Positions 52,418-62,562 of a DNA stretch of 64,000 bases are shown here, one piece after another (positions within the stretch are counted from its first letter, which is position 1; each line of letters opens with the position of its first letter). The stretch comes from CAUUJV01 sp963545565 (GTDB taxonomy: Bacteria; Actinomycetota; Actinomycetes; Actinomycetales; Bifidobacteriaceae), in assembly GCA_963545565.1 (NCBI GenBank), contig CAUUJV010000005.1, positions 1 through 64,000 on the forward strand. Direction: 5' to 3'. Below the pieces are notes generated by a model. The model had not been told where the DNA came from. It saw nothing but the letters and a program-made list of their open reading frames with translations, and ran no database searches. The position numbers were made by a program, and so were the translations under genes.

Positions 52418-54895
52418 CTAAATGCTGAAGATGCTTGCTGCCAGATAATAAACCTGCGGCGCAAAATTCACGATAGATGCAGTGCGATTTGTTACAAAGA
52501 ATGAGGCAAGACCAATAATCAGCGAATACAGCACGGCACAAATCACAATCCACAAAATGAGGGAAGCGCTGAATCGAGTAAGCCGAATCCTTGCCCGTGT
52601 GACCCACGTTTGATTATCTTTGTCAATCAATACTGCCGATTTACTGAGCGCCCATTGAGTAATCACAGCAATGATTGCAATCGAAGCAATGGTAAAGAAC
52701 CAGCTGAAATCGTTGATATAACGCCATACTTGGCCACCCATATATGCTACAAGCACGCATGTTAGTGCCCCCATCATAATTGCGATAATAGTTGTCAATA
52801 CCGCATGTGATTTATGAAGTTGCCGAATAATTCCAGGCACAACTATGCAGATAATAGCGATTGTAAGTGGAGCAAAAATGAAGAGCCCTGCAATCATTGG
52901 CTCACTGTGTTGCCAAGGAACGATGCGAGTAGTAGGTGAACTAATGAAGGGGAAGTGCTGCACGAATTGCAAAGGCAGGAATAAATAGTTCAATGCTATC
53001 TGTTTCACGGCGCTTAATGGAGCCGTGTATGTTGTCAAATCCACAACAGTTAGCTGATATTTGCTGCCGAAATCAAAATATGATCCAAAACGCCATTTGT
53101 TGTATGCCAGAAGTGGAATGAATGCAATAAGTGCTGGAACAATAGATACAAGGGTCACTCGAATCCAATGCCATATTGTGCTCAGATGCCATGCGCTACC
53201 ATGCTCGTGCCACACCCATATTAATGCTTCAATAAATAAAGGAACCACAAGGGCAGCACACAAAATAAAGGTTGGGCGACATCCTAAGGTAAGTGCTAAA
53301 CAGAGTGATCCGGCTCCCATACGAATGTAGGAAAGCATAGTGCGTGTATGTTGAGATTGAGCGTTTATGTGAGAAGCATTATTGCCGTCGGTTACAACCC
53401 ATGGTCGCCATCTGTTCAGCTCTGGGTCATATGTTCGCTGTGCTCCCATCCACAACCAAAATCCGAGTGCAAGCAGAGTAGTAGCCGAGGCGAAAGGAAT
53501 GCAATAGAAATTTGGGTTTGCAATGAGTGAGACCACGTTAAAACCAATAACTGTAGCAAGAAGAATCAGAATGGTCTGCCCAATACTGATACCGGGGAAA
53601 TGACGCTGCAAGAATCGAACTATTGCAAGAATGCCAAAAATGAGCGCGAGGGCAAGTAAAACAATAATTGCCATAGAAGTGTTCAGCCAAAGCCCACCCT
53701 TATGGAAAAGCGAAGTGACCATCTGGAATGGCATAAAAATGAGCACAGCTGGAACGACGCCAAAGTAAGAGTAATAGTGCCCATGGTAGAACGCGTAATC
53801 CCAGTAAACCGTGACGTTATGAGCAATAAGCTGAGCGCGTGCTGGAATCGATTGAGCGTGAGAAAGTGCTGCGAGCTGCGGTGCAACCTTCAAATCCAGC
53901 CATGGATGCCCCTCTAGGAGTGCCTGTGCTGCAAGCTGATATTGATTAAAATTGTAGGTGTATTGCCCCGAATCGTGATACGTAGCATTGCCTTGAGCCC
54001 AACCCACGATGAAGCCTGTAACCACCACGATAAGCACGAGCGGAAGCACAATACCCATCCAGAAAATGAGTCTTTGAGCACGGCTTTGAGTATTTAGATG
54101 GATGGAATACAGGGAAGATCTCGGCCGAAGAGCAATCAAGAATATTGCTACCAGGGCTAAGAGCATTACGCGAATAATGTTGAAATGAAAGGGAATTTGA
54201 GCATTAACCGTGATAGACGAAAGGGGGATGTGAGATCCTACTGCTTCTTGGAAATAGATGCGTATAGCCGTAGCGGTGCTGGAATTTCCCGCCTTAATAT
54301 ATGTTGAACTGCTAACGAATGGAGAATAGCTTGTGGCTATGCCTGTAGTAAAAGTTTGCGAAGTGCGGTGTGATTTTGTGTCAATCCGAATGGTGACGTT
54401 TTCAAGAGCCGATGACGTGTAATCAGAATCATCAGTTTGGAAGACTGATGACGCTAGATTCGTGGTTTTATTTGAGTGCGAATCAGACTTGTAAGTCCAA
54501 CGTGCGTTCTCTGCCTTCTGTGTGTTCGCATTGATGCGGATATTGCTTACGGTTAAGGAAACGGGCAACTCAATATCGAGATATGCCTTAGAAGCGTTCG
54601 TAACAGTGACAACACCTTTACTGGCATCGTTAGAGGAGTGGCGCAATCCAGATCCCAAGGAAACAATTGGCGAATTCAAGGAATAAGTAGCAGAACTTGT
54701 TGTTCCAGTTAAATTATTAAAAGTACCTTGCCAGAATGAGAAATTAAAAACCGTCACTTCTAACACCACAATCAGTACAGCAGCAATCACAGCAAGCCTC
54801 CGCGTTGGGTGCTTCAGACGTTTTGGGTGTTGCACCTGTTTTGCGTGGCGAACTGCAGATTTTGAGTCATGCGGGGCAGAAGATGAGGAAGTCAC
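52418..54895 (-). CDS. Large polytopic membrane protein, glycosyltransferase-like
   Basis: A protein of 825 residues. A basic cytoplasmic N terminus (about 1-33) is followed by a membrane segment (LAVIAAVLIVVLEVTVFNF) and an extracytoplasmic Ser/Thr-rich beta-type domain of about 200 residues. About ten further hydrophobic segments follow. The loop after the second segment (VGWAQGNATYHDSGQYTYNF), with a conserved-looking Asp, and the many-helix layout recall GT-C type or PMT-like glycosyltransferases, but I see no signature that proves it. It has no operon partner: it is convergent with the aminotransferase and divergent from the TPR protein. Confidence 0.55.
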   Translation of the reverse strand: MTSSSSAPHDSKSAVRHAKQVQHPKRLKHPTRRLAVIAAVLIVVLEVTVFNFSFWQGTFNNLTGTTSSATYSLNSPIVSLGSGLRHSSNDASKGVVTVTNASKAYLDIELPVSLTVSNIRINANTQKAENARWTYKSDSHSNKTTNLASSVFQTDDSDYTSSALENVTIRIDTKSHRTSQTFTTGIATSYSPFVSSSTYIKAGNSSTATAIRIYFQEAVGSHIPLSSITVNAQIPFHFNIIRVMLLALVAIFLIALRPRSSLYSIHLNTQSRAQRLIFWMGIVLPLVLIVVVTGFIVGWAQGNATYHDSGQYTYNFNQYQLAAQALLEGHPWLDLKVAPQLAALSHAQSIPARAQLIAHNVTVYWDYAFYHGHYYSYFGVVPAVLIFMPFQMVTSLFHKGGLWLNTSMAIIVLLALALIFGILAIVRFLQRHFPGISIGQTILILLATVIGFNVVSLIANPNFYCIPFASATTLLALGFWLWMGAQRTYDPELNRWRPWVVTDGNNASHINAQSQHTRTMLSYIRMGAGSLCLALTLGCRPTFILCAALVVPLFIEALIWVWHEHGSAWHLSTIWHWIRVTLVSIVPALIAFIPLLAYNKWRFGSYFDFGSKYQLTVVDLTTYTAPLSAVKQIALNYLFLPLQFVQHFPFISSPTTRIVPWQHSEPMIAGLFIFAPLTIAIICIVVPGIIRQLHKSHAVLTTIIAIMMGALTCVLVAYMGGQVWRYINDFSWFFTIASIAIIAVITQWALSKSAVLIDKDNQTWVTRARIRLTRFSASLILWIVICAVLYSLIIGLASFFVTNRTASIVNFAPQVYYLAASIFSI

Positions 54896-54980
54896 AGCAC
54901 CTATTCTAGAGGTATTAGCGGAGAGTAAAACCGTATGGAATAAACTAGTTCATGTCTTACATGATTGAAAGAATGGTGAT

Positions 54981-57900
54981 ATGTCTGAAGCGTCTCAAAA
55001 CCCGATTTTCTCTCCACAAAATAATGAGAATACTGTTGGCAATGAGGTAGCTAATTCAGGTTCTTCCTTCCGTTTTATTTCATATGAATATCGTCATATA
55101 ATGCGCGATTTGCCGGTGGATGAAGACGGCTCCACAGTAGGTTGGGTGGCTGATGGGAGCCCTGCTGCGCCAAGAGGATATTCGCTCGGTACTTTTAAGA
55201 ATTTATGGATGTTTAAGCCAATTGCGTACATGGATTTGACCGGTACGATTTATATGTGTGACCAGGTGCATCCAAAAGACTTAACTCAGTATCCAATTTT
55301 TATGAGAGTGCTTGAGGAAGGTAAAACACGCATTCCGCATAGTCGCTTATTGGGCTACGGAACTCAGGAGAGTGTGAGAGTTCCTTCACGTAAAAAAGAG
55401 GAGTTTGATTACGTTAATTTAGGTGCGGTGATTGCCCGCGGTCTTGACGGAGAGATGCACTGGACTGCGTCGATTATTTCTACTCTAGATAAGAAGTCCT
55501 ACACAGTGGAACAGTCACGTGTGCGTTTGGAGCGCAGAATTCGCGCAAATCGAATATATCCAGATGCAATGGCTACGCTGTTTTTTGGTGTAATTGTTGG
55601 TCAGTTTACTGCAGGTAATGATGCTGGTTTTGGAACAGGCAATATTTATCAGAATCTGCGTTCAATGGCTCCTTTAGCGGCAATTCGTCGCTCCGTAGCT
55701 CAAGCTCAGTCTGCTACTGCTGCGGGATTGCGCACTTCTGGACTAGAGGATTTTTTCTGTGCTCTGATGACTGACGCTGATGTGATTGGCACTGCAACGT
55801 CACTGGAAGCCAAGCATGGTAAAGAGCCTTTGAACTTAGTAACCGTTCCCACTTCACATTTGTATCGCATCGTGTGGGAAGAAGAAATGTCTCCTTCTGC
55901 ATCTTTGCAGGCATTGAAGTTAGAAGGATATCTCAACCGTGTTGCCGCTGTGAGCAATGTCTTAGAAAACAACTTCCGTCTTGGGCTTTATCCAACGGAA
56001 GATAGCGCCACACTTGAGCAGATTGCACAGATTGATGCACAGTTGATAAACAATCCTGCTTTCGACGCGTTGAGTTCTTTACACGTGTCAGGTTCTCCGG
56101 CTTCCGAGGCAGCGCAGTGGTCGCAAGATCAGGCCAAAAATCAGGCTTTAGAAGAATCACAAAAGCAGATTCAAAGTACGGTTTATGGCGTGTCTCAGGG
56201 TGTGTCTCAAGATGTGTCTCAGAGTGTGAGTCAAAGTGTAGTTCAAGACACGAGGAGTGCTGCTAATTATCTTAAGTCTGACAATGGTGAAAGCCTAAGC
56301 GACAATTTAGAAGACGATCCTTCATATTATTCGTCATGGCTGCAGCAATTTTTGTATGATCCTCTTGAGGGCAGTCAAACACCACACGTGGAAATGATGA
56401 ATGATATTTCCAGTGTGAATGCTGTGCGACGAATGCTGATTGCTGCACAAGAACTTAGCAAACGTATTGCGCGCCAGAATCCTGATCCTCGCGATAAAGC
56501 TCAGCATGAACATATAAGCGAATGGGTGTATAGGCAGAGTCTTTCGACTCTTTTGACCCATATGCGATTGCCGTTGCGTATGGATTCGAATTTTAGGGCC
56601 AAACTCGAAAACGGTGTTGTGGGAATAGGATTTACAACAGCTGACCCTGCAATGATGCCTAAGCGTCGTTTTGATGCGAAGAGCCACACATGGAAGCAAT
56701 TGAGTTCTGCCGAGAAAGGTGCAATGAGTGCTCAATATAATCTCCGCGTGGGCATTATGCTTGCAGCTCTTGCCTTCGGCGTAGATACTCGCGTCTCTGA
56801 AGTCTCTCTTCACATTGATTCACTTGGATTAGAAGAAGCGGCGGCTCAAGAAGACGAGAATATCGAACAATGGTTGTCTCAGGCAATCGAGCTTTTTGAG
56901 CGTATGCAAAATCATTCCGAGGTTCACCCAACGGGTTCTAAGGCAGATCCAAAAGATGGTGACGTTCATGGGAGGTCTGCTACAGTTCCCGCATCTACTC
57001 CTGCGCCATCGGTACAACAAACCTCAAACGGTGCTCCTGATGAGAATGTAGACTCTTCTGAATCTGGTATTGACGTTGATAAGACTTTCAGCGAACTAAT
57101 CAAAGACCTTAACTTTGATGCAATAGCAGATGAACTGACCAATAAACATGATGCTGATTCGAGTGAAGGCGATTCAGATACAAGTAATTTAGATACAAGT
57201 AGTTCAGAACGTGATTCAATAACAGTTGCTCAAATTCCTCAAGCAGTCCACTCATCAAATTCTGGTGAGCAGGCAGAATTGAATTTACATACTCTCGTCA
57301 CTGTGACTTTTGAACGTGAGCATTTTATAGAACTTGTGGATCGTCTAGGGTTAACTCAGCCACAGGAATTTTATGAGGTATTTCATGCAAATATGAATGT
57401 AACAGATGACGGCGTATTGACAGCTGTTAGCCCAGACTTTGATTTAAGAGATTCACGATTTGCTCCTTTGGGCTCTCAGGAAGAACCAGAACTTCTTGAA
57501 TTAAATTTTGATACTCCAACGGCCGCAATTCTAGGAACCGATGAAGCCCGAGGCCTCTCCATTCAACGCGAAGATGCGTTGCAGCACTCGATTAACGTAT
57601 TCCATCGTATGGCAAGTTCTCAAGAGTCTTCTGCACTGAAAGCAGAGCAAGCAATGACCTACATTCGCGAAATAGGAGACCCTGAATTACTCTCGCGAGC
57701 GTCGGATATTACGAGTGCAATCATAGACGGGTGCGACACTCCTGATCTTGATTTTTCTTATGCCAAGCATCTTGATCAGCAACGCGTGAAGGCACGAGAG
57801 CAACTTTTCTCTGGACATGTTCACGAGGCAATTGAGACTCAAGAAATAGCGGTAAATGACGCGGATACTTTCTTCTCCTTATCTTCCCACGAAACTGTTC

Positions 57901-58598
57901 CCCGATATTTCAACTCGTATGCTGAGCGTGTGGTCTATAACAGGCTTTTTGCCACGCATGATGAACGAACTGTGTTAATTCCAGATAATTTGTTTTACGC
58001 ACATTTGGAATTGGCTGATATTTTAATGCAAATTGGGCAGACAAAAGAAGCAATCGAGCATCTTAATACGTGTGTTGCGTATGCTCCGGCATATCCAATG
58101 GCTCATATGCGATTAGCTGTAGCTCTTGGACAACAGGAAGACTGGGATTCTGCGCAAGCAGCTACTCAGAATGCTTTGCGAGTATCTCTTGACCGTCAGG
58201 ATGCTGCTTTTGCATATTATCGTTATGCCTTCGCGGCATGGATGAAGGATGAATTTGCGCTTGCCACTGCCTGCTATATTATGAGTGCTTCCACGAATCC
58301 GCAGCGAGCAGATATGATTCGCACTGAATATGAGGATCTTGTTCAGCGTGCCAAGTCTCAAGGTGTTTCAATTCCTACGACTAAGTCTGAAGCTGCTCAA
58401 GAGTTGCAGCGTAATGGTGTGCCAGTATGGCCTCACACTGAAGTAGCATCGATTGTTCGCGATGCTGCACGCGTGTGTGTAGATGAGAAACTTTTTGTTC
58501 CAGCCCGTACGCTGGCAGTAGCTGCTGCGCGATTTAACGAGAGTGACGAAGATATTGACCTCGTTCAGCTGCAATATCTGCGCTCGCTGAATAGCTAA
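54981..58598 (+). CDS. Large TPR-containing protein of unknown function
   Basis: A 1205-residue protein without signal peptide or membrane segments. The N-terminal 380 residues form an unrecognised domain (FRFISYEYRHIMRDLP, AYMDLTGTIYMCDQVHP). A Gln/Ser repeat linker (VSQ units) follows, then a middle domain around SEWVYRQSLSTLLTHMRLP and an acidic Ser/Asp-rich linker (about 640-760). The C-terminal part has TPR-type helices: NLFYAHLELADILMQIGQTK, EAIEHLNTCVAYAPAYPMA, and MRLAVALGQQEDWDSAQAAT. TPRs suggest protein-protein contacts. It lies just upstream of ligA with a 28-nt gap to the ligA TTG codon, so the two may share transcription. I cannot assign a function. Confidence 0.6.
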   Translation: MSEASQNPIFSPQNNENTVGNEVANSGSSFRFISYEYRHIMRDLPVDEDGSTVGWVADGSPAAPRGYSLGTFKNLWMFKPIAYMDLTGTIYMCDQVHPKDLTQYPIFMRVLEEGKTRIPHSRLLGYGTQESVRVPSRKKEEFDYVNLGAVIARGLDGEMHWTASIISTLDKKSYTVEQSRVRLERRIRANRIYPDAMATLFFGVIVGQFTAGNDAGFGTGNIYQNLRSMAPLAAIRRSVAQAQSATAAGLRTSGLEDFFCALMTDADVIGTATSLEAKHGKEPLNLVTVPTSHLYRIVWEEEMSPSASLQALKLEGYLNRVAAVSNVLENNFRLGLYPTEDSATLEQIAQIDAQLINNPAFDALSSLHVSGSPASEAAQWSQDQAKNQALEESQKQIQSTVYGVSQGVSQDVSQSVSQSVVQDTRSAANYLKSDNGESLSDNLEDDPSYYSSWLQQFLYDPLEGSQTPHVEMMNDISSVNAVRRMLIAAQELSKRIARQNPDPRDKAQHEHISEWVYRQSLSTLLTHMRLPLRMDSNFRAKLENGVVGIGFTTADPAMMPKRRFDAKSHTWKQLSSAEKGAMSAQYNLRVGIMLAALAFGVDTRVSEVSLHIDSLGLEEAAAQEDENIEQWLSQAIELFERMQNHSEVHPTGSKADPKDGDVHGRSATVPASTPAPSVQQTSNGAPDENVDSSESGIDVDKTFSELIKDLNFDAIADELTNKHDADSSEGDSDTSNLDTSSSERDSITVAQIPQAVHSSNSGEQAELNLHTLVTVTFEREHFIELVDRLGLTQPQEFYEVFHANMNVTDDGVLTAVSPDFDLRDSRFAPLGSQEEPELLELNFDTPTAAILGTDEARGLSIQREDALQHSINVFHRMASSQESSALKAEQAMTYIREIGDPELLSRASDITSAIIDGCDTPDLDFSYAKHLDQQRVKAREQLFSGHVHEAIETQEIAVNDADTFFSLSSHETVPRYFNSYAERVVYNRLFATHDERTVLIPDNLFYAHLELADILMQIGQTKEAIEHLNTCVAYAPAYPMAHMRLAVALGQQEDWDSAQAATQNALRVSLDRQDAAFAYYRYAFAAWMKDEFALATACYIMSASTNPQRADMIRTEYEDLVQRAKSQGVSIPTTKSEAAQELQRNGVPVWPHTEVASIVRDAARVCVDEKLFVPARTLAVAAARFNESDEDIDLVQLQYLRSLNS
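56190..56237 (+). repeat. Four tandem 12-nt repeats inside the TPR protein gene
   Basis: The unit GTGTCTCARRRT occurs three times in a row, followed by GTGAGTCAAAGT. It encodes Val-Ser-Gln-x four times in a linker. In-frame gain or loss of units would change linker length without breaking the frame. Confidence 0.75.
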
Positions 58599-58635
58599 TT
58601 GCAATGTTTACGCGCTCCTGGAAAGATTGAAAAAT

Positions 58636-61188
58636 ATGGATGATTCACTTCAACTTGCGTTAGATTTTGGCGAATCTGCTGATAATAAGGCTGAAAATTC
58701 AACTGGCAATTCGATTGACAGCAACATTACGGCTTTGACTTCCTCTGATTCCGATGCACAGTCACTTGAAAAAATCTTCCCTCTTGAAGCTCTCACAACC
58801 GAACAGGCAGCACGTTTATGGGCAAAAATTGCGGCATGGGAGGAATCCGACCAAATTGCATACTATGTACGTGACACTCCTACGAGTTCCGACGCTGCCT
58901 ATGATGCTCGAATGGTTTTTCTGCAGAAGCTTGAGGCACAGTTTCCTTCGCTCGATGATCCTCAGTCTCCAACCCATCGCGTTGGGGGAACATTTTCGAA
59001 TGATTTTGCGTCGGTCCCGCACCCTTCTCAGATGCTCAGTTTGGATGACGTTTTTAGTATTGATGAGCTTCGTAATTGGTATGACGGCGCTCGAAAGACT
59101 TTGGAATGGCCTCAAAATAAGCCACTTCCTATGACGTGTGAAGTCAAGATTGACGGCTTGGCCTTAAATTTAATCTATCGTAATGGGGTTCTTGAGCAAG
59201 GCCTGACTCGTGGTGATGGCGTAATTGGCGAAGATATCACATTGAATGTTCATACAATCGACACTATCCCTCAAAATCTTAAGGGAAATCCCGAAGATAT
59301 TCCTGAAATGGTTGAGATTCGTGGCGAAGTATTTATGCGCTTCGATGATTTTGCCAAGCTAAATAGGCAGGCTGAAATCGATGGAAAGCAAGCTTTTGCA
59401 AATCCTCGTAATGCTGCTGCAGGATCTCTGCGCCAGAAAGATCCCCGCATTACAGCACAGCGTCATTTAAGTTTCTACGCTCATGGTTTAGGTACTGTTC
59501 AGTGGGGGAACGGCACTTCTAGTAGCACTTCTAGTACTGTGCAATCTCATCATGCTGAGTTGAGCAAACAGTCTGAAGCCTATGATTTATACGATAAATG
59601 GGGAATTCCTACTTCTCCTCACACTCGCATCGTTGGAACTTTTTCTGAAATTCTTGACATGATTGAGTACTACGGTGAGCATCGCAATGATATTGAGCAT
59701 GCACTGGATGGCATTGTCGTTAAAGTAGATGACCGCGCACTCCAACGCCGTTTAGGCACAACATCGCGTGCTCCGCGATGGGGAATTGCTTATAAATATC
59801 CGCCAGAAGAAGTCAATACAGAGCTTCTTGACATCACTGTTCAGGTTGGTAGAACTGGCCGTGTTACGCCTGTGGCAATTTTGAAGCCGGTGCTTGTGGC
59901 AGGGTCTACTGTAGCTCGAACAACTCTTCATAATCCTTCGGAAGTGAAGCATAAGAATGTGCTTATTGGTGATGTTGTAATTGTGCGCAAAGCAGGCGAT
60001 GTTATTCCTGAGCTTGTGGGGCCCGTGCTAGCGCAGCGAAAAGGCCGTGAGAGTGAGCTTCGCGAGTTTGTGATGCCGAAGTATTGTCCAAGTTGCGGCA
60101 GTGAACTTGCTCCTGCAAAAGAAGGCGATAAAGATATTCGCTGCTTGAATGTGGAATCATGCCCGGCACAGTTGACTGAACGTATTATCAATCTAGGATC
60201 GCGCAAAGCATTTGATATTGAGCAGCTGGGCGAAAAGAATGCCACGTATTTGACTAATCCCGAAGCGAACCGCCCTGATTCTGTAGCTACATATGCCCCA
60301 GATTTGAAGGAAGTTAAGGTGGATGCAGGTGGTGAATCTGAAGTCTATATTCCAGCGGAAGGTTTGCAGCTTCCACCAGAACAAACCCCCGTGGTGCGCA
60401 GCGAGGCTGATATTTTTGACATTACTCTTGAAGATTTGCGTGATGTAAAAGTCTGGGCTGAAATCCCTCTTGTTGAAATTTCTCATTCAGTGAGCGAGAA
60501 GACTGGAAAGAAGATCACGCGCCGCAAGCGTGTTGGTGGGAGCGGTCTGTGGAAGCAGATCCCAGCATTCTATAATCAGCCTAAAAAAGGTGAAACTCTC
60601 GCAGATGCTGAGCCAAGTAAAACTACTGTTGATATGCTCATACAGTTTGAGAAGGCACAAAGTGCTGAATTGTGGCGTGTTCTCGTGGCTCTTTCAATCC
60701 GCCGACTGGGCCCTCCAACAGCAAGGCTTTTAGCGTCTCGTCTTGGATCACTTGAAGCCATAGAAAATGCTACAGAGGAAGATCTTATTCAAATTGATGG
60801 CGTTGGCGCTGAGATTGCACACACGGTGAGCTCTTGGTTTAAGCATGCTCATGAACGGGGAGACTGGCGTGGGGAAATTCTTAATGCGTGGAAAGCCAAA
60901 GGGATAGGTGCAGGAGTTGTAGAAGCAAGCATGCTTGAGCAAACTCTTGCTGGCAAAACCGTTGTGGTAACAGGTAGTTTAGAAGGCTTTACCCGAGACA
61001 GCGCTAAAGAAGCGATTATTCAGCGCGGTGGTAAAGCTGCGTCGTCGGTGAGTAAGAAAACCGATTACGTGGTTGTTGGTGAAAATGCAGGTTCGAAGGC
61101 TGCAAAGGCTGAGGAACTGGGACTTCCTATGCTTAACCGTGATCAATTTGTTCAGTTATTAGAAACCGGTAAATATGCCGCAGAGTAG
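58636..61188 (+). CDS. ligA: NAD-dependent DNA ligase LigA, extended form
   Basis: Seals nicks in replication and repair. The NMN-binding Ia domain is at the N terminus after an acidic extension. The adenylation motif is CEVKIDGLALNL with K171. VGRTGRVTPVAIL marks the OB fold, CPSCGSELAP and a later CLNVESCPAQ the zinc finger, then HhH motifs and a BRCT domain (GKTVVVTGSLEGF) at the C terminus. At about 850 residues it exceeds the usual 670. The extra length is mainly an insertion of about 120 residues after the zinc finger (ITLEDLRDVKVW to TRRKRVGGSGLWKQIP). The ATG at 58636 is preferred, with GGAAAG upstream; a TTG at 58627 is possible. It overlaps the next gene by 14 nt. Confidence 0.94.
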   Translation: MDDSLQLALDFGESADNKAENSTGNSIDSNITALTSSDSDAQSLEKIFPLEALTTEQAARLWAKIAAWEESDQIAYYVRDTPTSSDAAYDARMVFLQKLEAQFPSLDDPQSPTHRVGGTFSNDFASVPHPSQMLSLDDVFSIDELRNWYDGARKTLEWPQNKPLPMTCEVKIDGLALNLIYRNGVLEQGLTRGDGVIGEDITLNVHTIDTIPQNLKGNPEDIPEMVEIRGEVFMRFDDFAKLNRQAEIDGKQAFANPRNAAAGSLRQKDPRITAQRHLSFYAHGLGTVQWGNGTSSSTSSTVQSHHAELSKQSEAYDLYDKWGIPTSPHTRIVGTFSEILDMIEYYGEHRNDIEHALDGIVVKVDDRALQRRLGTTSRAPRWGIAYKYPPEEVNTELLDITVQVGRTGRVTPVAILKPVLVAGSTVARTTLHNPSEVKHKNVLIGDVVIVRKAGDVIPELVGPVLAQRKGRESELREFVMPKYCPSCGSELAPAKEGDKDIRCLNVESCPAQLTERIINLGSRKAFDIEQLGEKNATYLTNPEANRPDSVATYAPDLKEVKVDAGGESEVYIPAEGLQLPPEQTPVVRSEADIFDITLEDLRDVKVWAEIPLVEISHSVSEKTGKKITRRKRVGGSGLWKQIPAFYNQPKKGETLADAEPSKTTVDMLIQFEKAQSAELWRVLVALSIRRLGPPTARLLASRLGSLEAIENATEEDLIQIDGVGAEIAHTVSSWFKHAHERGDWRGEILNAWKAKGIGAGVVEASMLEQTLAGKTVVVTGSLEGFTRDSAKEAIIQRGGKAASSVSKKTDYVVVGENAGSKAAKAEELGLPMLNRDQFVQLLETGKYAAE

Positions 61189-62455
61189 ATTGTTAGATTT
61201 CGTTGAATCTCCTGTAAATAACGCTCGTGAAGCCATGGGCTTCTTGGCTTTTGACGTAGAAACTCCTAATCATCACAATGATATGATTAGCCAGATTGGC
61301 TGTGCGGAGAGCCGGCCAACTCCGACTGGGCCATCCACAGATTATTTTGCGTATCTGATTAACCCTGAATGTGGGTTTGACCACTTTAATATTGAGCTTA
61401 CGGGAATCACTCCGGCAGACGTGCGCAGACAGCCGATCTTTCCACAGTTGTGGGAATCAAAGTTAAAAAGTAGATTTGAATCCAATATTCTTGTGGCGCA
61501 TAATGCTCGGTTTGATCTTGAAGTACTTCATAAAGTTATGCAGCACTATGGTCTAGAAGAACCAAACGATGGCTTCCTATTTATCGACACTCTTGAAGTA
61601 GCACGCGCATGCTATCCGCAGTTGCCTAATCATAAGCTTGACACTGTCAGTACATATCTCAATGTAAATCTTGAGAGACATCACGATGCTAGTTATGATG
61701 CTGCCGCATGCTTTGGGATTCTTTCTGAATCGATGAAGCGATTCGGTCCAGCCGTAGTTAATCCAAAGCGGTATAGGCCATCTGCGCGTAACACTCGTAC
61801 GGATAAACGCGTTGTGTTTGCAGATTTTCAGTCTCTTATTTCTGAAGCGCTCAACGATGGTGTTGTCAGTGTGGGTGAGGCTTTTGGAATTCTTGAATGG
61901 ACCCATGAGCATCGCAGTGATTTGCCACCTCGCGTTGTAGAAACTATTGAAACCATTGTTTCCAGCACTGTTGCAGACGGATACATTGATGCTGAAGAAA
62001 ATCAAGATTTAATTGCTCTGCTCAAGCCCTTTGTTGACGTTACTGCAATTAATGAGCGAGCCAATCGCCAAACAACTGAGAAAATAACGGCTAAGAAAGC
62101 TGTAACTAGAAAAACAATAGCTGAGAAAGCAGTGGCAGGGAAGGCAGTGACTGGGAAAGTAGTAGGTCCATTCACTCAGCTCAATGGACGAGTGGAATTT
62201 AAGGGTAGAGTATTCGTGCTAACGGGCGACTTTGAACACGATGACAGAGCAGGTGTGCAATCGTATCTTGAGAGCCTCGGTGGGGTTGTGCGCTCTGGCG
62301 TGTCTCGCAAAATTGACTATGTTGTTGTGGGTAAACATGGTTCGGAGCGCTATGCTTTCGGCTCATATGGCACAAAAGTTGAGAAAGCACTGGAATTGCG
62401 CTCGCAAGGCCATCATATTCAGGTGATTAGTGAGGACAGTATTTACACTGATTAG
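61175..62455 (+). CDS. DnaQ-like 3'-5' exonuclease with C-terminal BRCT domain
   Basis: A DEDDh exonuclease domain: FLAFDVETP (Asp, Glu), VAHNARFDLEVLHKV (Asp), and HHDASYDAAACFGIL (His, Asp). After it come a helical segment with repeated D/E that may bind metal or protein, a Lys/Ala/Thr-rich linker of short repeats (ITAKKAVTRKTIAEKAVAGK), and a BRCT domain (FKGRVFVLTGDFEHDD, SRKIDYVVVGKHGS). The ATG at 61175 overlaps ligA by 14 nt. The pairing with ligA, which also ends in BRCT, suggests shared work in DNA repair or replication. It may act as a proofreading-like partner of DnaE1, but that is inference. Confidence 0.85.
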   Translation: MPQSRLLDFVESPVNNAREAMGFLAFDVETPNHHNDMISQIGCAESRPTPTGPSTDYFAYLINPECGFDHFNIELTGITPADVRRQPIFPQLWESKLKSRFESNILVAHNARFDLEVLHKVMQHYGLEEPNDGFLFIDTLEVARACYPQLPNHKLDTVSTYLNVNLERHHDASYDAAACFGILSESMKRFGPAVVNPKRYRPSARNTRTDKRVVFADFQSLISEALNDGVVSVGEAFGILEWTHEHRSDLPPRVVETIETIVSSTVADGYIDAEENQDLIALLKPFVDVTAINERANRQTTEKITAKKAVTRKTIAEKAVAGKAVTGKVVGPFTQLNGRVEFKGRVFVLTGDFEHDDRAGVQSYLESLGGVVRSGVSRKIDYVVVGKHGSERYAFGSYGTKVEKALELRSQGHHIQVISEDSIYTD

Positions 62456-62562
62456 GTGTGTTGATACTTGTGCAGCTCTGCCTATGTGAGTACGTGGATA
62501 TGTGGACGTATGTGCATGTGGAAGCGCAGCTGAGAAATAATGAACAGAAAGAACGCGGATAA

